From positions 1-64,000 of the forward strand of contig CAVSQS010000002.1 of assembly GCA_963730165.1 (NCBI GenBank): a stretch of DNA of 64,000 nt, in the 5' to 3' direction. The translations under genes and the position numbers were made by a program. The notes under the pieces were generated by a model. That model made no database searches and was not told the DNA's origin. It was given only the letters and a program-made list of their open reading frames with translations. How positions within the stretch are numbered: position 1 is the first letter of the stretch; each line of letters opens with the position of its first letter. Shown here in pieces: positions 16,526 to 24,345 of the stretch. Source of the stretch: DASSQJ01 sp963730165 (lineage in GTDB: Bacteria; Actinomycetota; Actinomycetes; Actinomycetales; Dermatophilaceae).

Positions 16526-16570
16526 GGCGCGCCCGCCCCGGTGTGACCCACGCACCGGGGCGGGCGCGCC
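16526..16570. terminator. 18-bp perfect hairpin
   Basis: An 18-base arm at 16526-16543 pairs perfectly with 16553-16570 around the 9-base loop TGACCCACG. It is the second of two strong hairpins between the exported-peptide gene and the alcohol dehydrogenase gene. It may be a second terminator or insulate the downstream promoter. Confidence 0.65.
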
Positions 16571-16672
16571 CGTGGCTCGTGGACGACCGCCGACGTGCCG
16601 AACTCCACACGGTCGAGCCCATCGGGACGTCCTAGCGTGGACGAAGGAGCACGCCACCGAAGGGAGAGGCAC

Positions 16673-17716
16673 ATGAAGGCACTTCAGTACCGGACGGTCG
16701 GCTCACCACCGGAGGTCGTCGAGGTGGAGAAGCCGACGCCGACCGGGAGCCAGGTCCTGCTCAAGGTCACCGCAGCCGGGGCCTGCCACTCCGACGAGTT
16801 CCTCATGTCCCAGCCGGAGGACATGCTGTCCGCTCTCGGCGTCAGCCTGCCCATGACCCTCGGCCATGAGGGGGTCGGCGTCGTCGACCAGCTCGGTCCC
16901 TCCGCCTCCGGGGTCGAGGTCGGCGAGGCGGTCGCCGTCTACGGACCGTGGGGATGCGGTCGCTGCCGGACCTGCTCCACCGGCGCCGAGCAGTACTGCG
17001 AGCGTGCGGCCGAGCTCGGCATCGTCCCGCCCGGGCTCGGAGCCCCGGGCTCGATGGCCGAGTACCTCCTCGTCGACGACGCACGTCACCTGATCCCCCT
17101 CCAGGGTCTCGACCCGGTCGCCGCCGTCGCCCTGACCGACGCCGGGCTGACGCCCTACCACGCGATCAAGGCGTCCCTGCCCAAGCTCGTCCCCGGGAGC
17201 ACCGCGGTCGTCATCGGCGTCGGCGGGCTCGGGCACCTGGCCGTGCAGATCATCCGTGCCCTGACGCCGGCCCGGGTCATCGCCCTCGACATCGGCGACG
17301 ACAAGCTGGCGCTCGCCCGAGAGATGGGCGCGACCGAGACCTTCAGGTCCGACGACTCCGCCCCCGAGAAGGTGCGCGAGGCCACCGTTGGGCGCGGGGC
17401 GACGGTCGTGTTCGACTTCGTCGGGCTGCCCCCGACCACCGCCCTGGCCGCACAGATGGTGCATGCCTTCTCGGACATCGTCGTCGTCGGCGTGGGTGAC
17501 GGGGCCGTCCCCGTCGGCCTCTTCACGCTCCCGTACGAGACGTCGGTGCGGGCGCCCTACTGGGGCACGATCCCAGACCTCCACGAGGTCCTCGCCCTCG
17601 CCCGCGAAGGCGCGATCCGAGTGGAGACCGAGACCTTCACCCTCGACGAGGCACCCACCGCCTACACCCGGATGCACGAGCGCACCCTGCGCGGACGCGC
17701 GGTCATCGTCCCGTGA
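16673..17716 (+). CDS. zinc-dependent NAD(P) alcohol dehydrogenase (MDR family)
   Basis: A 347-residue medium-chain dehydrogenase/reductase. The catalytic zinc site is indicated by Cys38 in GACHSDEF and the His of LGHEGVG near residue 66; the structural-zinc cysteines lie in CGRCRTCSTGAEQYC. The cofactor fold has GVGGLGHLA. It would oxidise alcohols or reduce aldehydes with NAD(H) or NADP(H) in the cytoplasm. ATG 16673 has AGGGAGAGG upstream; the frame extends further 5-prime but without homology. It appears monocistronic, flanked by strong hairpins on both sides. The substrate is unknown; similarity is to broad-range actinobacterial Adh enzymes. Confidence 0.9.
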   Translation: MKALQYRTVGSPPEVVEVEKPTPTGSQVLLKVTAAGACHSDEFLMSQPEDMLSALGVSLPMTLGHEGVGVVDQLGPSASGVEVGEAVAVYGPWGCGRCRTCSTGAEQYCERAAELGIVPPGLGAPGSMAEYLLVDDARHLIPLQGLDPVAAVALTDAGLTPYHAIKASLPKLVPGSTAVVIGVGGLGHLAVQIIRALTPARVIALDIGDDKLALAREMGATETFRSDDSAPEKVREATVGRGATVVFDFVGLPPTTALAAQMVHAFSDIVVVGVGDGAVPVGLFTLPYETSVRAPYWGTIPDLHEVLALAREGAIRVETETFTLDEAPTAYTRMHERTLRGRAVIVP

Positions 17717-17755
17717 CGAGTGGCGGCCCGGGGCACCGCCGTCGCGGGCCGTATC

Positions 17756-17789
17756 AGCCCAACGGATGATGCCCGTCATCCGTTGGGCT
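17756..17789 (+). terminator. 14-bp hairpin downstream of alcohol dehydrogenase
   Basis: AGCCCAACGGATGA (17756-17769) pairs perfectly with TCATCCGTTGGGCT (17776-17789) around the loop TGCCCG, 39 bases past the dehydrogenase stop. Confidence 0.8.
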
Positions 17790-17880
17790 CCCGTCTGCGA
17801 GAGCGGTTGGCGCCCCGCCTCGCCCCGTGGAAACGTGTGCCCCGGAGCAGGGGCTTCGCCGATCTTCGTACGGAGGGACG

Positions 17881-18522
17881 ATGACGCAGCACCGCCTCGA
17901 GCTCCCGCTCAGCGCCACGAGCCGACGTGACCGCTCGCACGCCCCTGAGCGCCCGGTGTCCGTCTACGACGCGACCGGAGGCGCCGAACCGGTGCACGTC
18001 GCCCGTCGACCCGTCACCGTCGCCAACTGGTCCGCGGCCATCGCCGTCGGCTCGGCCGCCGTCGCCGTCGTCACCCGGGGCGACCACTGGACGCCGATCG
18101 TCATGGGGCTGCTCGCCGCCGCCGCGGCCGTCGTCGCCGTCTGGGGGTGGGCGTGGTCACGCCGCCCGCAGGTCGTCATCGGCCACCGCGGGATCTGGTT
18201 CGCCGCCACCGAGGACCGTCCCGAGGTCGTCCACCCGTGGGCCGATGTCCTCGCCGTCTACGGCGAGACGCGCGAGGAGCACACCCACCCCACCCAGGTC
18301 CACGGCGTCGAGCGGCACCTGCTCGGCGTCCACCTCCGCAGCCAGACCGACCCCGAGTACCGGGTGGTCCGCCGCGGAGCCATCTCCCCCCTCATCCGGC
18401 TGCACCGGGTCGTCGTCTCCGTCGCCCCCACCGTGCCGGTGACCCGGCAGGAGCCGTGGGGACCCCGTCCCGGCCAGCACCCTCTCGTCGTGCTGTGGCG
18501 GCGGCTGGTCCACACCTCCTGA
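17881..18522 (+). CDS. two-helix membrane protein with PH-like cytoplasmic region
   Basis: A 213-residue protein. ATG 17881 follows GGAGGGACG. After a polar N-terminus, two hydrophobic helices (about 42-62 and 70-90) form a hairpin. The remainder is strand-rich (RPQVVIGHRGIWFAA, VVHPWADVLAVYG, HRVVVSVAP), resembling bacterial PH-like domains attached to membrane hairpins. It has no enzymatic motif and its function is unknown. It ends at a strong bidirectional terminator shared with the convergent ABC exporter operon. Confidence 0.7.
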   Translation: MTQHRLELPLSATSRRDRSHAPERPVSVYDATGGAEPVHVARRPVTVANWSAAIAVGSAAVAVVTRGDHWTPIVMGLLAAAAAVVAVWGWAWSRRPQVVIGHRGIWFAATEDRPEVVHPWADVLAVYGETREEHTHPTQVHGVERHLLGVHLRSQTDPEYRVVRRGAISPLIRLHRVVVSVAPTVPVTRQEPWGPRPGQHPLVVLWRRLVHTS

Positions 18523-18539
18523 CCCGGTCCCGAAGGACC

Positions 18540-18582
18540 GCGGCCGCGGGCCACCCACCCGGTTCGGGTGGCCCGCGGCCGC
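18540..18582. terminator. bidirectional terminator, 17-bp stem
   Basis: A 17-base arm at 18540-18556 pairs perfectly with 18566-18582 around a 9-base loop. It lies between the convergent genes ending at 18522 (+) and 18590 (-), so it can serve both. Confidence 0.85.
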
Positions 18583-18589
18583 GCGCTGC

Positions 18590-20167
18590 TCAGCCCTGCG
18601 GCACGAACCGGCGCCGGAACCCCACCGCGCCGGCGACGACGAGGGCGGCCGCGACGAGGGCCAGGACCACGAGGGCCGTCGTCTCGACGTCACCCTGCGG
18701 CGGCGTCCCGACGTGCGTCGTCGGGGAGATGTCGAGCATCCACTGCGGCATCTGGAGTCCCTCGCCGAGGAAGGCGATGAAGGCGACGACGCCGAAGGCT
18801 CCCCACGCGATGACGTACCCGCGCGGCACGAGCCCGACGAGGGCGACGGCCAGACCGGCGACGACGAGCACCGCGGGCAGGTAGGCCAGACCCGCCCGCA
18901 GCAGCGAGCCGACGTAGCCGGAGTTCCCGGTGGACCAGGCGGTCGTCGCCCCGAAGACCACGGCCGAGGCCACCGTGATGACGAGCAGGCCGCCGAGGAC
19001 GACGACGAGCTGGGCCGCCAGCCACCGGATCCTCCCGACGGTGCCCCCGAGCACCGGCTCGAGCCGGCCCTCGACCTCTTCCCGGCGCGCGGCCCCCAGG
19101 GCCTGGACGACGTAGCCGCAGGCGAGGATCGCGAGGTAGAGCTCGACGACGGCGAGGAAGCCCTCGGCCGGGTCGGCGTCGCCGAGGGCGAGCCATCCGG
19201 CGAGCTCCGGGTTGCCGAGGACCGCGTCGACGACCTCCTGGGCCAACGCCCCCATGACGCCGGCGAGGAGGACGGACCCGGTGAGCCAGCCCGCGAACGA
19301 CATCCGCTGCAGGTGCACCGCGAGCCCGACGGGGTGGAGCAGCCGGCGCGGCGCCCGGTCGGGGCCGGGGCCACCGCGCCACAGCGAGCTGCCGAGGTCG
19401 CGCCGTTCGGCCAGCCCGACCGCGGTGACGGCGAGCCCGAGCGAGACGAGGAGCGGGATGCCGAGCGCCCACCACCGCTGCTCGTCGCCGAACGGTGCGG
19501 CCTTCTCGGCCCAGCCGAGGGGCGAGAGCCACACGACCCACCACTGCTTGACGTCACCGACCCCCCGCAGGACGTAGGCCGCGGCGAGGACGGCGAGCGC
19601 CCCGGCGTAGACGCCCCGCGAGTGGAGCACGAGCTGGGCCAGCAGCGCGGCCAGCGCCGCGAAGACGAGGGTCAGCAGGCCGAGCGCGAGCGAGTAGAGC
19701 ACCGCACCGCTCGCGGGGATGCCGGCGACGACGAGGGACGCGGCGAAGCCGACGACGGTCACGACCACGGCACCCGAGACGAGGAGCAGCGCCGAGAGGG
19801 TGGGGGCGCGACGGTCCATCCGGCCACCGAGCAGCTGCTCGAGCCGGCCGGTCTCCTCCTCGCGGCGGGTCATGGCCGCGACGAGGGCGATCCCGAACAG
19901 GGGCATGAGGAAGCTCGCCATGAACCCGAACTCGTCCTGGACGATGCCGCCGAGGGTGTCCAGGCCCTCGACCCGCCCGTTGATCGCGACGAGCGCGTCG
20001 CTGGCCACCGCCTCCGCGTACGTCGGGATCTTCTCGGGGGTGTCGTAGAGGCGGGCGACCGCCACCGCCGTGCCGAGCATGCTGCCGACGAGGGCGAGCA
20101 CCCAGACGAGGATGGTGCGCCGGCGGGTGCGCCACTGGATGCCGAGGACGGCGCGCAGGCCGGTCAC
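18590..20167 (-). CDS. ABC transporter permease, polyketide-antibiotic/multidrug exporter type
   Basis: A 525-residue integral membrane protein with about twelve hydrophobic segments in two similar halves, the pattern of actinobacterial polyketide-antibiotic exporter permeases. The N-terminus (LGIQWRTRRRTILVWV) and the segment REEETGRLEQLLGGRMDR, echoed by REEVEGRLEPVLGGTVGR in the second half, are family landmarks. GTG 20167 overlaps the ATPase stop by four bases, so the start is well set. It forms an export system with the upstream ATPase under a TetR repressor in the same operon. The substrate is probably a drug or hydrophobic compound (inferred). Confidence 0.85.
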   Translation of the reverse strand: MTGLRAVLGIQWRTRRRTILVWVLALVGSMLGTAVAVARLYDTPEKIPTYAEAVASDALVAINGRVEGLDTLGGIVQDEFGFMASFLMPLFGIALVAAMTRREEETGRLEQLLGGRMDRRAPTLSALLLVSGAVVVTVVGFAASLVVAGIPASGAVLYSLALGLLTLVFAALAALLAQLVLHSRGVYAGALAVLAAAYVLRGVGDVKQWWVVWLSPLGWAEKAAPFGDEQRWWALGIPLLVSLGLAVTAVGLAERRDLGSSLWRGGPGPDRAPRRLLHPVGLAVHLQRMSFAGWLTGSVLLAGVMGALAQEVVDAVLGNPELAGWLALGDADPAEGFLAVVELYLAILACGYVVQALGAARREEVEGRLEPVLGGTVGRIRWLAAQLVVVLGGLLVITVASAVVFGATTAWSTGNSGYVGSLLRAGLAYLPAVLVVAGLAVALVGLVPRGYVIAWGAFGVVAFIAFLGEGLQMPQWMLDISPTTHVGTPPQGDVETTALVVLALVAAALVVAGAVGFRRRFVPQG

Positions 20168-21225
20168 CGCGCACCCCCGGGAGCCGCGTGCCGGCCGTCG
20201 CCCTCGGGCGCGCCATCGTCGACGTCGCCGGCGTGGGCGCCGCCGAACGGGCTCGGGGGCCGGAGCAACCCGTGGCCGGGAGACCCGCCGTGGTGACGTC
20301 GGCGGTCGGCGGGAGGTGGGCCGCTGTCGTCCTCGTAGGTGCTGAGGAAGAGCTCGTCCAGGCTCGGCGGGGCGACGGTCAGGGTGTGGATGCCGGCCTC
20401 GTGCAGCTGGCCCACCGCGGCGTCGAGGTGGTCGGGGTCGATGCTGAAGCGGGTGTCGACGTGCCCGTCCAGCCGCTCGGTGTCGAGGTCGCCGACACCG
20501 GGCAGGTCGGCCAGCCCGCCGGGCTCGGACGTCGTGACCGCGTGCACCTTCGTCCGGGTGTGCCGGCGCAGGTCGCGCAGCGTCCCGGTCGTCACCGTGC
20601 GGCCGTGCCGGATGATGCTCACCCGGTCGGCGAGCGCCTCGACCTCGGCGAGGATGTGGCTGGAGAGCAGGACCGTGCACCCCTCGGCCCGGCGCTCGCG
20701 GACGACCTCCTGGAAGGTCTGCTCCATCAGCGGGTCCAGCCCGGAGGTGGGCTCGTCGAGGACGAGCAGCTCGGCGTCGGTCGCGAGCGCGGCGACGAGC
20801 GCGACCTTCTGCCGGTTGCCCTTGGAGTAGTCACGGGCCCGCTTGGTCGGGTCGAGGTCGAAGCGCTCGACCAGCTCGGCCCGACGCCGCTCGTCGAGCC
20901 CGCCGCGGGCGGCGGCGAGCACGTCGAGGCACTGCCCGCCGGTGAGGCCTCCCCAGAGCGAGACGTCGCCGGGCAGGTAGGAGAGCCGGGCGTGCAGGCG
21001 GGGGGCCTCGTGCCACGGGTCGCCGCCGAAGAGGGTGACCCGGCCCGCCTCCGCCCGGGCGAGGCCGAGCAGGACGCGGATGGTCGTCGACTTGCCCGCC
21101 CCGTTCGGTCCGAGGAAGCCGTGCACCTCCCCCGGCGAGACGTCGAGGTCCAGCCCGTCGAGGGCGCGCACGGCCCCGAAGGTCTTGACGAGCCCCTCGA
21201 TGTGGATGACGTCCTCGGTGGTCAT
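20164..21225 (-). CDS. ABC transporter ATP-binding protein (DrrA-like)
   Basis: A 353-residue ATPase. It has Walker A GPNGAGKSTT (about 39-48), a degenerate signature YSKGNRQKV replacing LSGGQ, Walker B LLVLDEPTSGLDP and switch His in LLSSHIL. The C-terminal extension past about residue 300 is polar and rich in Asp, Gly and His. ATG 21225 has GGAGGAG upstream and overlaps the TetR stop (ATGA); the 3-prime end overlaps the permease start (GTGA). It powers the adjacent permease. YSKGNRQK is usual in the polyketide-antibiotic and DrrA-type exporters. Confidence 0.9.
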   Translation of the reverse strand: MTTEDVIHIEGLVKTFGAVRALDGLDLDVSPGEVHGFLGPNGAGKSTTIRVLLGLARAEAGRVTLFGGDPWHEAPRLHARLSYLPGDVSLWGGLTGGQCLDVLAAARGGLDERRRAELVERFDLDPTKRARDYSKGNRQKVALVAALATDAELLVLDEPTSGLDPLMEQTFQEVVRERRAEGCTVLLSSHILAEVEALADRVSIIRHGRTVTTGTLRDLRRHTRTKVHAVTTSEPGGLADLPGVGDLDTERLDGHVDTRFSIDPDHLDAAVGQLHEAGIHTLTVAPPSLDELFLSTYEDDSGPPPADRRRHHGGSPGHGLLRPPSPFGGAHAGDVDDGAPEGDGRHAAPGGAR

Positions 21226-21899
21226 GGCTCTCCTCCGGTGTCCTCGGCGACGGGGTGGGACGGGTCGGGGACGAAGGCCCCACGGACGTAGACGGCGGTG
21301 GCCTCGGCGACCCAGCGCCGCATCCCCTCCGGCCCGAGCACGTCGCCGCCGAGGGCGCGGCCGAGCTGCGGGGCGAGGAGGACGACGGCGAGGTCGTTCG
21401 CGAGGAGGAAGGCCGCCCGCAGCCTCCGGTCGCCGCCGGGCCGGGCGACACCGGCGGCCTCGAGGTCGCGCAGCACCGTCTCGGTGAGGTCGAGCCACCG
21501 GGCGACGAGGGCGTCCCCGGCCGGGTCCCCGGCGAGGAGGAGGCGGCGCAGGTAGGCGGGCAGGGGTGAGCCGGGCGGGAAGCCGGCGGCGAACGCCTCG
21601 GCGAGCGAGCCGGTCCCCCCGCCGCGGAGGGCCTCCGCGGCGCCGCCGTCACCCAGCTGCTCGAGCATCGCGTCGAAGGCCGCCGCGGCGTGGGCGTCCA
21701 CGGCCGAGCGCAGGCCGTCCTTGCTCCCGTAGTGGTGCAGGACGAGGGCCGGCGAGACGCCGGCGGCCGTCGCGATCTCGCGCACGGTCACGGCATCGGG
21801 CCCGCGCTCGGCGAAGAGGGCGAGGGCGGCGTCGCGGATCGCGGCCCGGGCGGTGCGGTCGGAGCCGCTCGGCCCGGTGTCCGAGATGTCTGAACGCAC
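21222..21899 (-). CDS. TetR family repressor of the ABC exporter operon
   Basis: A 225-residue TetR regulator. The N-terminal helix-turn-helix is AIRDAALALFAERGPDAVTV with VREIATAAGVSPALVLHHYG; the C-terminal ligand domain is Ala/Leu rich. It is the first gene of a three-gene operon (TetR-ATPase-permease) with four-base overlaps. The start is GTG 21899: a TAGGAT -10 box lies seven bases upstream (21912-21907 on the minus strand), so the mRNA is probably leaderless. A perfect 16-bp dyad covers the start codon, so autorepression with drug-responsive release is likely. Confidence 0.88.
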   Translation of the reverse strand: MRSDISDTGPSGSDRTARAAIRDAALALFAERGPDAVTVREIATAAGVSPALVLHHYGSKDGLRSAVDAHAAAAFDAMLEQLGDGGAAEALRGGGTGSLAEAFAAGFPPGSPLPAYLRRLLLAGDPAGDALVARWLDLTETVLRDLEAAGVARPGGDRRLRAAFLLANDLAVVLLAPQLGRALGGDVLGPEGMRRWVAEATAVYVRGAFVPDPSHPVAEDTGGEP

Positions 21900-21925
21900 G
21901 TTCAGTATCCTAAACGTTTGTTCAG
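21890..21925. promoter_or_regulatory. tandem TetR operators over the start of the exporter operon
   Basis: A perfect dyad CTGAACG-CA-CGTTCAG occupies 21890-21905 and covers the GTG start. A related imperfect copy, CTAAACG-TT-TGTTCAG, occupies 21910-21925, exactly 20 bp away, and overlaps the -10 box. Two phased operators around the promoter of a tetR gene are a standard autoregulatory arrangement. Confidence 0.8.
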
Positions 21926-21954
21926 CGCCACGCCAGAGCCCCGGTGGTACCGCG

Positions 21955-22004
21955 CGCTACGCCGCGGTAGACGTCGCGATCGCGACGTCTACTTCGGGGT
22001 AGCG
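21955..22004 (-). terminator. 50-bp interrupted palindrome after the quinone oxidoreductase-like gene
   Basis: Positions 21967-21992 form a perfect 26-bp palindrome centred on CGATCG, and outer arms CGCTAC (21955-21960) and GTAGCG (21999-22004) share the same centre. The middle segments pair partly. It lies 27 bases past the stop of the minus-strand MDR gene and between it and the TetR operon, so termination is the likeliest role. The lack of a loop also allows cruciform formation. Confidence 0.65.
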
Positions 22005-22030
22005 GGAGTGGTGGGGGCGATGCGGCCGCG

Positions 22031-23008
22031 TCAGGGGCCGGTCGGTCCGATCTCGAGGAGCACCGAGCCGACCTTCTGCCCGGCGTCGACGTACCGGTGC
22101 GCCTCGACGATCTCCTCGAGCCGGAAGCGACGGGGGTCGATCACCGGCCGGAAGGTGCCGCGCCGCAGCCGCTCGGCGAGGTCGACCATGACGTCGTCGC
22201 CCTCGAGGGGCGTCGGGAAGACGACCCGGCGGCCGCCGAACAGCGGGGTGACGAGGGCGAGGGCCGGATTCTGCCAGTACGGCCCGAGCTCGCTGGAGAG
22301 GTAGACCCCTCCCGGCACGAGCCAGTTCCGGGCCGCACCGAAGGTGGCCTTGCCGACCGTGTCCAGAACGGCGTCGAAACCGGCGTCGAGCTCGTCGAGA
22401 CCGCCCTGCTGCCAGTCGACCACCTGCTCGGCGCCGAGGCCGCGGACCAGGTCCAGGTGGGCCGTCGGCGCGCTCGCGGTGACGTGGACACCGTGGTCGA
22501 CGACGAGCTGGACCGCGGCCGAGCCGATGGCGCCGGTCGCCCCGTGGACCAGGGCGCGCTGCCCGGGCTCCAGGCCCGAGCGGCGCAGGAAGGACAGCGC
22601 GTAGTGGCCGCCCTCCGTGGCGGCTGCCGCGGAGTCGAGGTCGACCCCGTCCGGGACCTGGGCGAGCATCGACTCCTGCGCGACGGCGACGAGCTCGGCG
22701 TGCGCGCCGAAGCGGCCCTCGGCGTAACCGAAGACCCGCTCCCCCGGTCGGAACGCGGTGACCTGCGCGCCGACCCGCTCGACGATGCCGGCGAACTCGG
22801 TCCCCCAGATGCTGGTCCGCGGACGCACCCAGCCCGACCAGGCCCGGATGAACCACGGATGCGCCGCGCGGTACGCGCAGTCGGTGCGGTTGACGGTGCT
22901 CGTGCGCACCCGGACGAGAACGTCCTGCGGACCGACCTCCGGCTCGGCGACCTCGTCGACCCGGACGACGTCCGGGGGTCCGTACTCGGTGCTGACGGCG
23001 GCCCGCAT
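22031..23008 (-). CDS. zinc-free MDR oxidoreductase (quinone reductase-like)
   Basis: A 325-residue medium-chain reductase/dehydrogenase of the quinone oxidoreductase branch. The N-terminal GroES-like part includes STVNRTDCAYR and GTEFAGIVERVG; the Rossmann part has VHGATGAIGSAAVQL, typical of NADPH-binding zinc-independent members. It lacks the catalytic-zinc His and the structural-zinc cysteines. It probably reduces quinones or enones with NADPH. ATG 23008 follows a TAGCGT -10 box by six bases, so the mRNA appears leaderless. It is monocistronic, ending at a 50-bp palindrome. Confidence 0.85.
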   Translation of the reverse strand: MRAAVSTEYGPPDVVRVDEVAEPEVGPQDVLVRVRTSTVNRTDCAYRAAHPWFIRAWSGWVRPRTSIWGTEFAGIVERVGAQVTAFRPGERVFGYAEGRFGAHAELVAVAQESMLAQVPDGVDLDSAAAATEGGHYALSFLRRSGLEPGQRALVHGATGAIGSAAVQLVVDHGVHVTASAPTAHLDLVRGLGAEQVVDWQQGGLDELDAGFDAVLDTVGKATFGAARNWLVPGGVYLSSELGPYWQNPALALVTPLFGGRRVVFPTPLEGDDVMVDLAERLRRGTFRPVIDPRRFRLEEIVEAHRYVDAGQKVGSVLLEIGPTGP

Positions 23009-23069
23009 CCGGCCACGCTAGCGAGGTCGGGCGGGCGCCGTCAGCCGAACCGGTGCACGGCGGGGTGGT

Positions 23070-23732
23070 TCACAGCTGCGGCCCCTTGGCCCGCAGCTTG
23101 TCGACCTCGCCCATCGCCTCCCGCAGCTCGCCGAGCCAGCTGTCCGCGTGCTCGCCGACGAGCCGGACGCACCAGGCGAGGGCGTCGCTGCGCGAGCGGG
23201 CGACGCCGGCGTCGACGAGGGTGTCGAGCACGGTCCGCTCCGGCTGGCGCAGGCGCGTCATCACCGGCACCGCGAGATGGGTGAACATCGCCGTCGTGTC
23301 ACCGACGCGGGCACCCCACGAGACGGTGCGCCCGTAGCGGCCCTGCGCCTCCTCGGCGACCGCGATCCGCTGCTCGCGGGTGTCGGCGCGGAAGCGGCCG
23401 ATCCGCCCCTCGGCCTCGGCCGCGTCGGTCGCCGGGTCCACGCCGGCCAGGGTGCCGACGACGGTGATCTCCTCGCGGTCGACCGTCACGTCGACGTCGT
23501 CGAACCAGCCGTCGGGCAGCCGGCCCGCGAACCACTTGGCGGCGTCGTCGGCGCTCGGCAGGTCGCCTTGCTGCCAGCCGCCCGGCCGGCCGAAGCCCCG
23601 CCCGCGGCCGCGCGGGCCGCCGCCGGGTCCGGGGCGACCGCCGCGTGGCCCGCGGCCGGCGCCGGGACGCCCACGGCCGGGCCCGGCGTCGGGCGTGGTC
23701 GGGTCATCGTCGGCGATGTGGTGTCGTCTCAT
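23070..23732 (-). CDS. RG/PG-rich protein with C-terminal helical (RHH-like?) region, function unknown
   Basis: A 220-residue protein. Residues 15-50 are a low-complexity Arg-Gly-Pro tract. A central section (LPDGWFDDVDVTVDREEITV) is alpha/beta. The C-terminus (ERTVLDTLVDAGVARSRSDA, then LAWCVRLVGEHADSWLGEL) reads like a ribbon-helix-helix or similar small DNA-binding/dimer module. ATG 23732 has AAGGAGAG upstream. An AT-rich dyad with nested repeats lies just before that, which would suit autoregulation. I do not recognise a named family; the helix-turn interpretation is only a suggestion from the SRSDALAW pattern. Confidence 0.65.
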   Translation of the reverse strand: MRRHHIADDDPTTPDAGPGRGRPGAGRGPRGGRPGPGGGPRGRGRGFGRPGGWQQGDLPSADDAAKWFAGRLPDGWFDDVDVTVDREEITVVGTLAGVDPATDAAEAEGRIGRFRADTREQRIAVAEEAQGRYGRTVSWGARVGDTTAMFTHLAVPVMTRLRQPERTVLDTLVDAGVARSRSDALAWCVRLVGEHADSWLGELREAMGEVDKLRAKGPQL

Positions 23733-23743
23733 GATTCTCTCCT

Positions 23744-23772
23744 TGCAGTAATTACACTATTACATCACTGCA
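23744..23772. promoter_or_regulatory. AT-rich nested dyad upstream of the RG-rich protein gene
   Basis: TGCAGT (23744-23749) and ACTGCA (23767-23772) form an outer dyad, and GTAAT (23748-23752) with ATTAC (23759-23763) an inner one. The stretch is strikingly A/T rich for this genome and sits directly upstream of the ribosome site of the gene starting at 23732. It is a candidate operator and promoter. Confidence 0.55.
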
Positions 23773-23890
23773 GAACGGATGGTGCCACCGTGTGATTCCC
23801 GCCGTCGCGAACGAGGCCCTCCGGCACCTCGCGAACGCGAGGACACGGGGCCACCGCCTCCCTGCTGGCAGTGACCCCGTGCCGTCTGCG

Positions 23891-23944
23891 GTCCGCCGTC
23901 GTGGCGGACGATGCCGGTCGCGGGGGCGACGCCCCGCGACCGGC
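23891..23944 (-). terminator. tandem hairpins after the 59-residue gene
   Basis: The first hairpin pairs GCCGGTCGCGGGG (23913-23925) with CCCCGCGACCGGC (23932-23944), 13 bp around a 6-base loop, starting four bases past the small gene's stop. A second pairs GTCCGCC (23891-23897) with GGCGGAC (23903-23909). A weaker, mismatched stem follows at 23844-23881. Confidence 0.75.
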
Positions 23945-23947
23945 CGC

Positions 23948-24127
23948 CTACTCCCCCGGACTCATCGAGTGGTGCACCAGGGCGGCGGTGTAGGCGCCCT
24001 GCCACCCGCCACTGAGCGAGGTGCCGCGCGCCCCGCAGGTACAGGTCCAGAGCCAGCGACCGCCGGCCTCGCTGTGCACGTGCGGGTGGTGGCTGACGCG
24101 GTAGGAACCCCGCCGTCGGGTGCTCAT
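23948..24127 (-). CDS. small Cys/His-containing protein, function unknown
   Basis: A 59-residue protein beginning MSTRRRGSYRVSHHPHVHSE and containing WLWTCTCGARGTS, which could bind a metal through the two cysteines and neighbouring histidines. ATG 24127 has no clear ribosome site; the upstream CACACT, seven bases before ATG, might be a weak -10 for a leaderless message. A strong hairpin directly follows the stop, which supports a real transcription unit. Small proteins with a C-x-C-G core are common in Actinobacteria, but no function is known to me. Confidence 0.55.
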   Translation of the reverse strand: MSTRRRGSYRVSHHPHVHSEAGGRWLWTCTCGARGTSLSGGWQGAYTAALVHHSMSPGE

Positions 24128-24345
24128 GTCAACGAGTGTGCGCCGGTGTGGCGCAGGGGGCGTGCAGGCGCGCGGCCGACTCGCCCGGAGGGTCACGAGG
24201 TCTACCGGGACGGCGGATGGGCCCTCGTCCGTTCGGCGGATCCGACCCCGGGACGCCGGTCCGCGAGAGCCACCTTCGCCACGGCGTCGACACCCGGCGC
24301 CCTCGGACACCCGGCCCTGACGGTGGTGGGCGGGAGGATGGCCCG

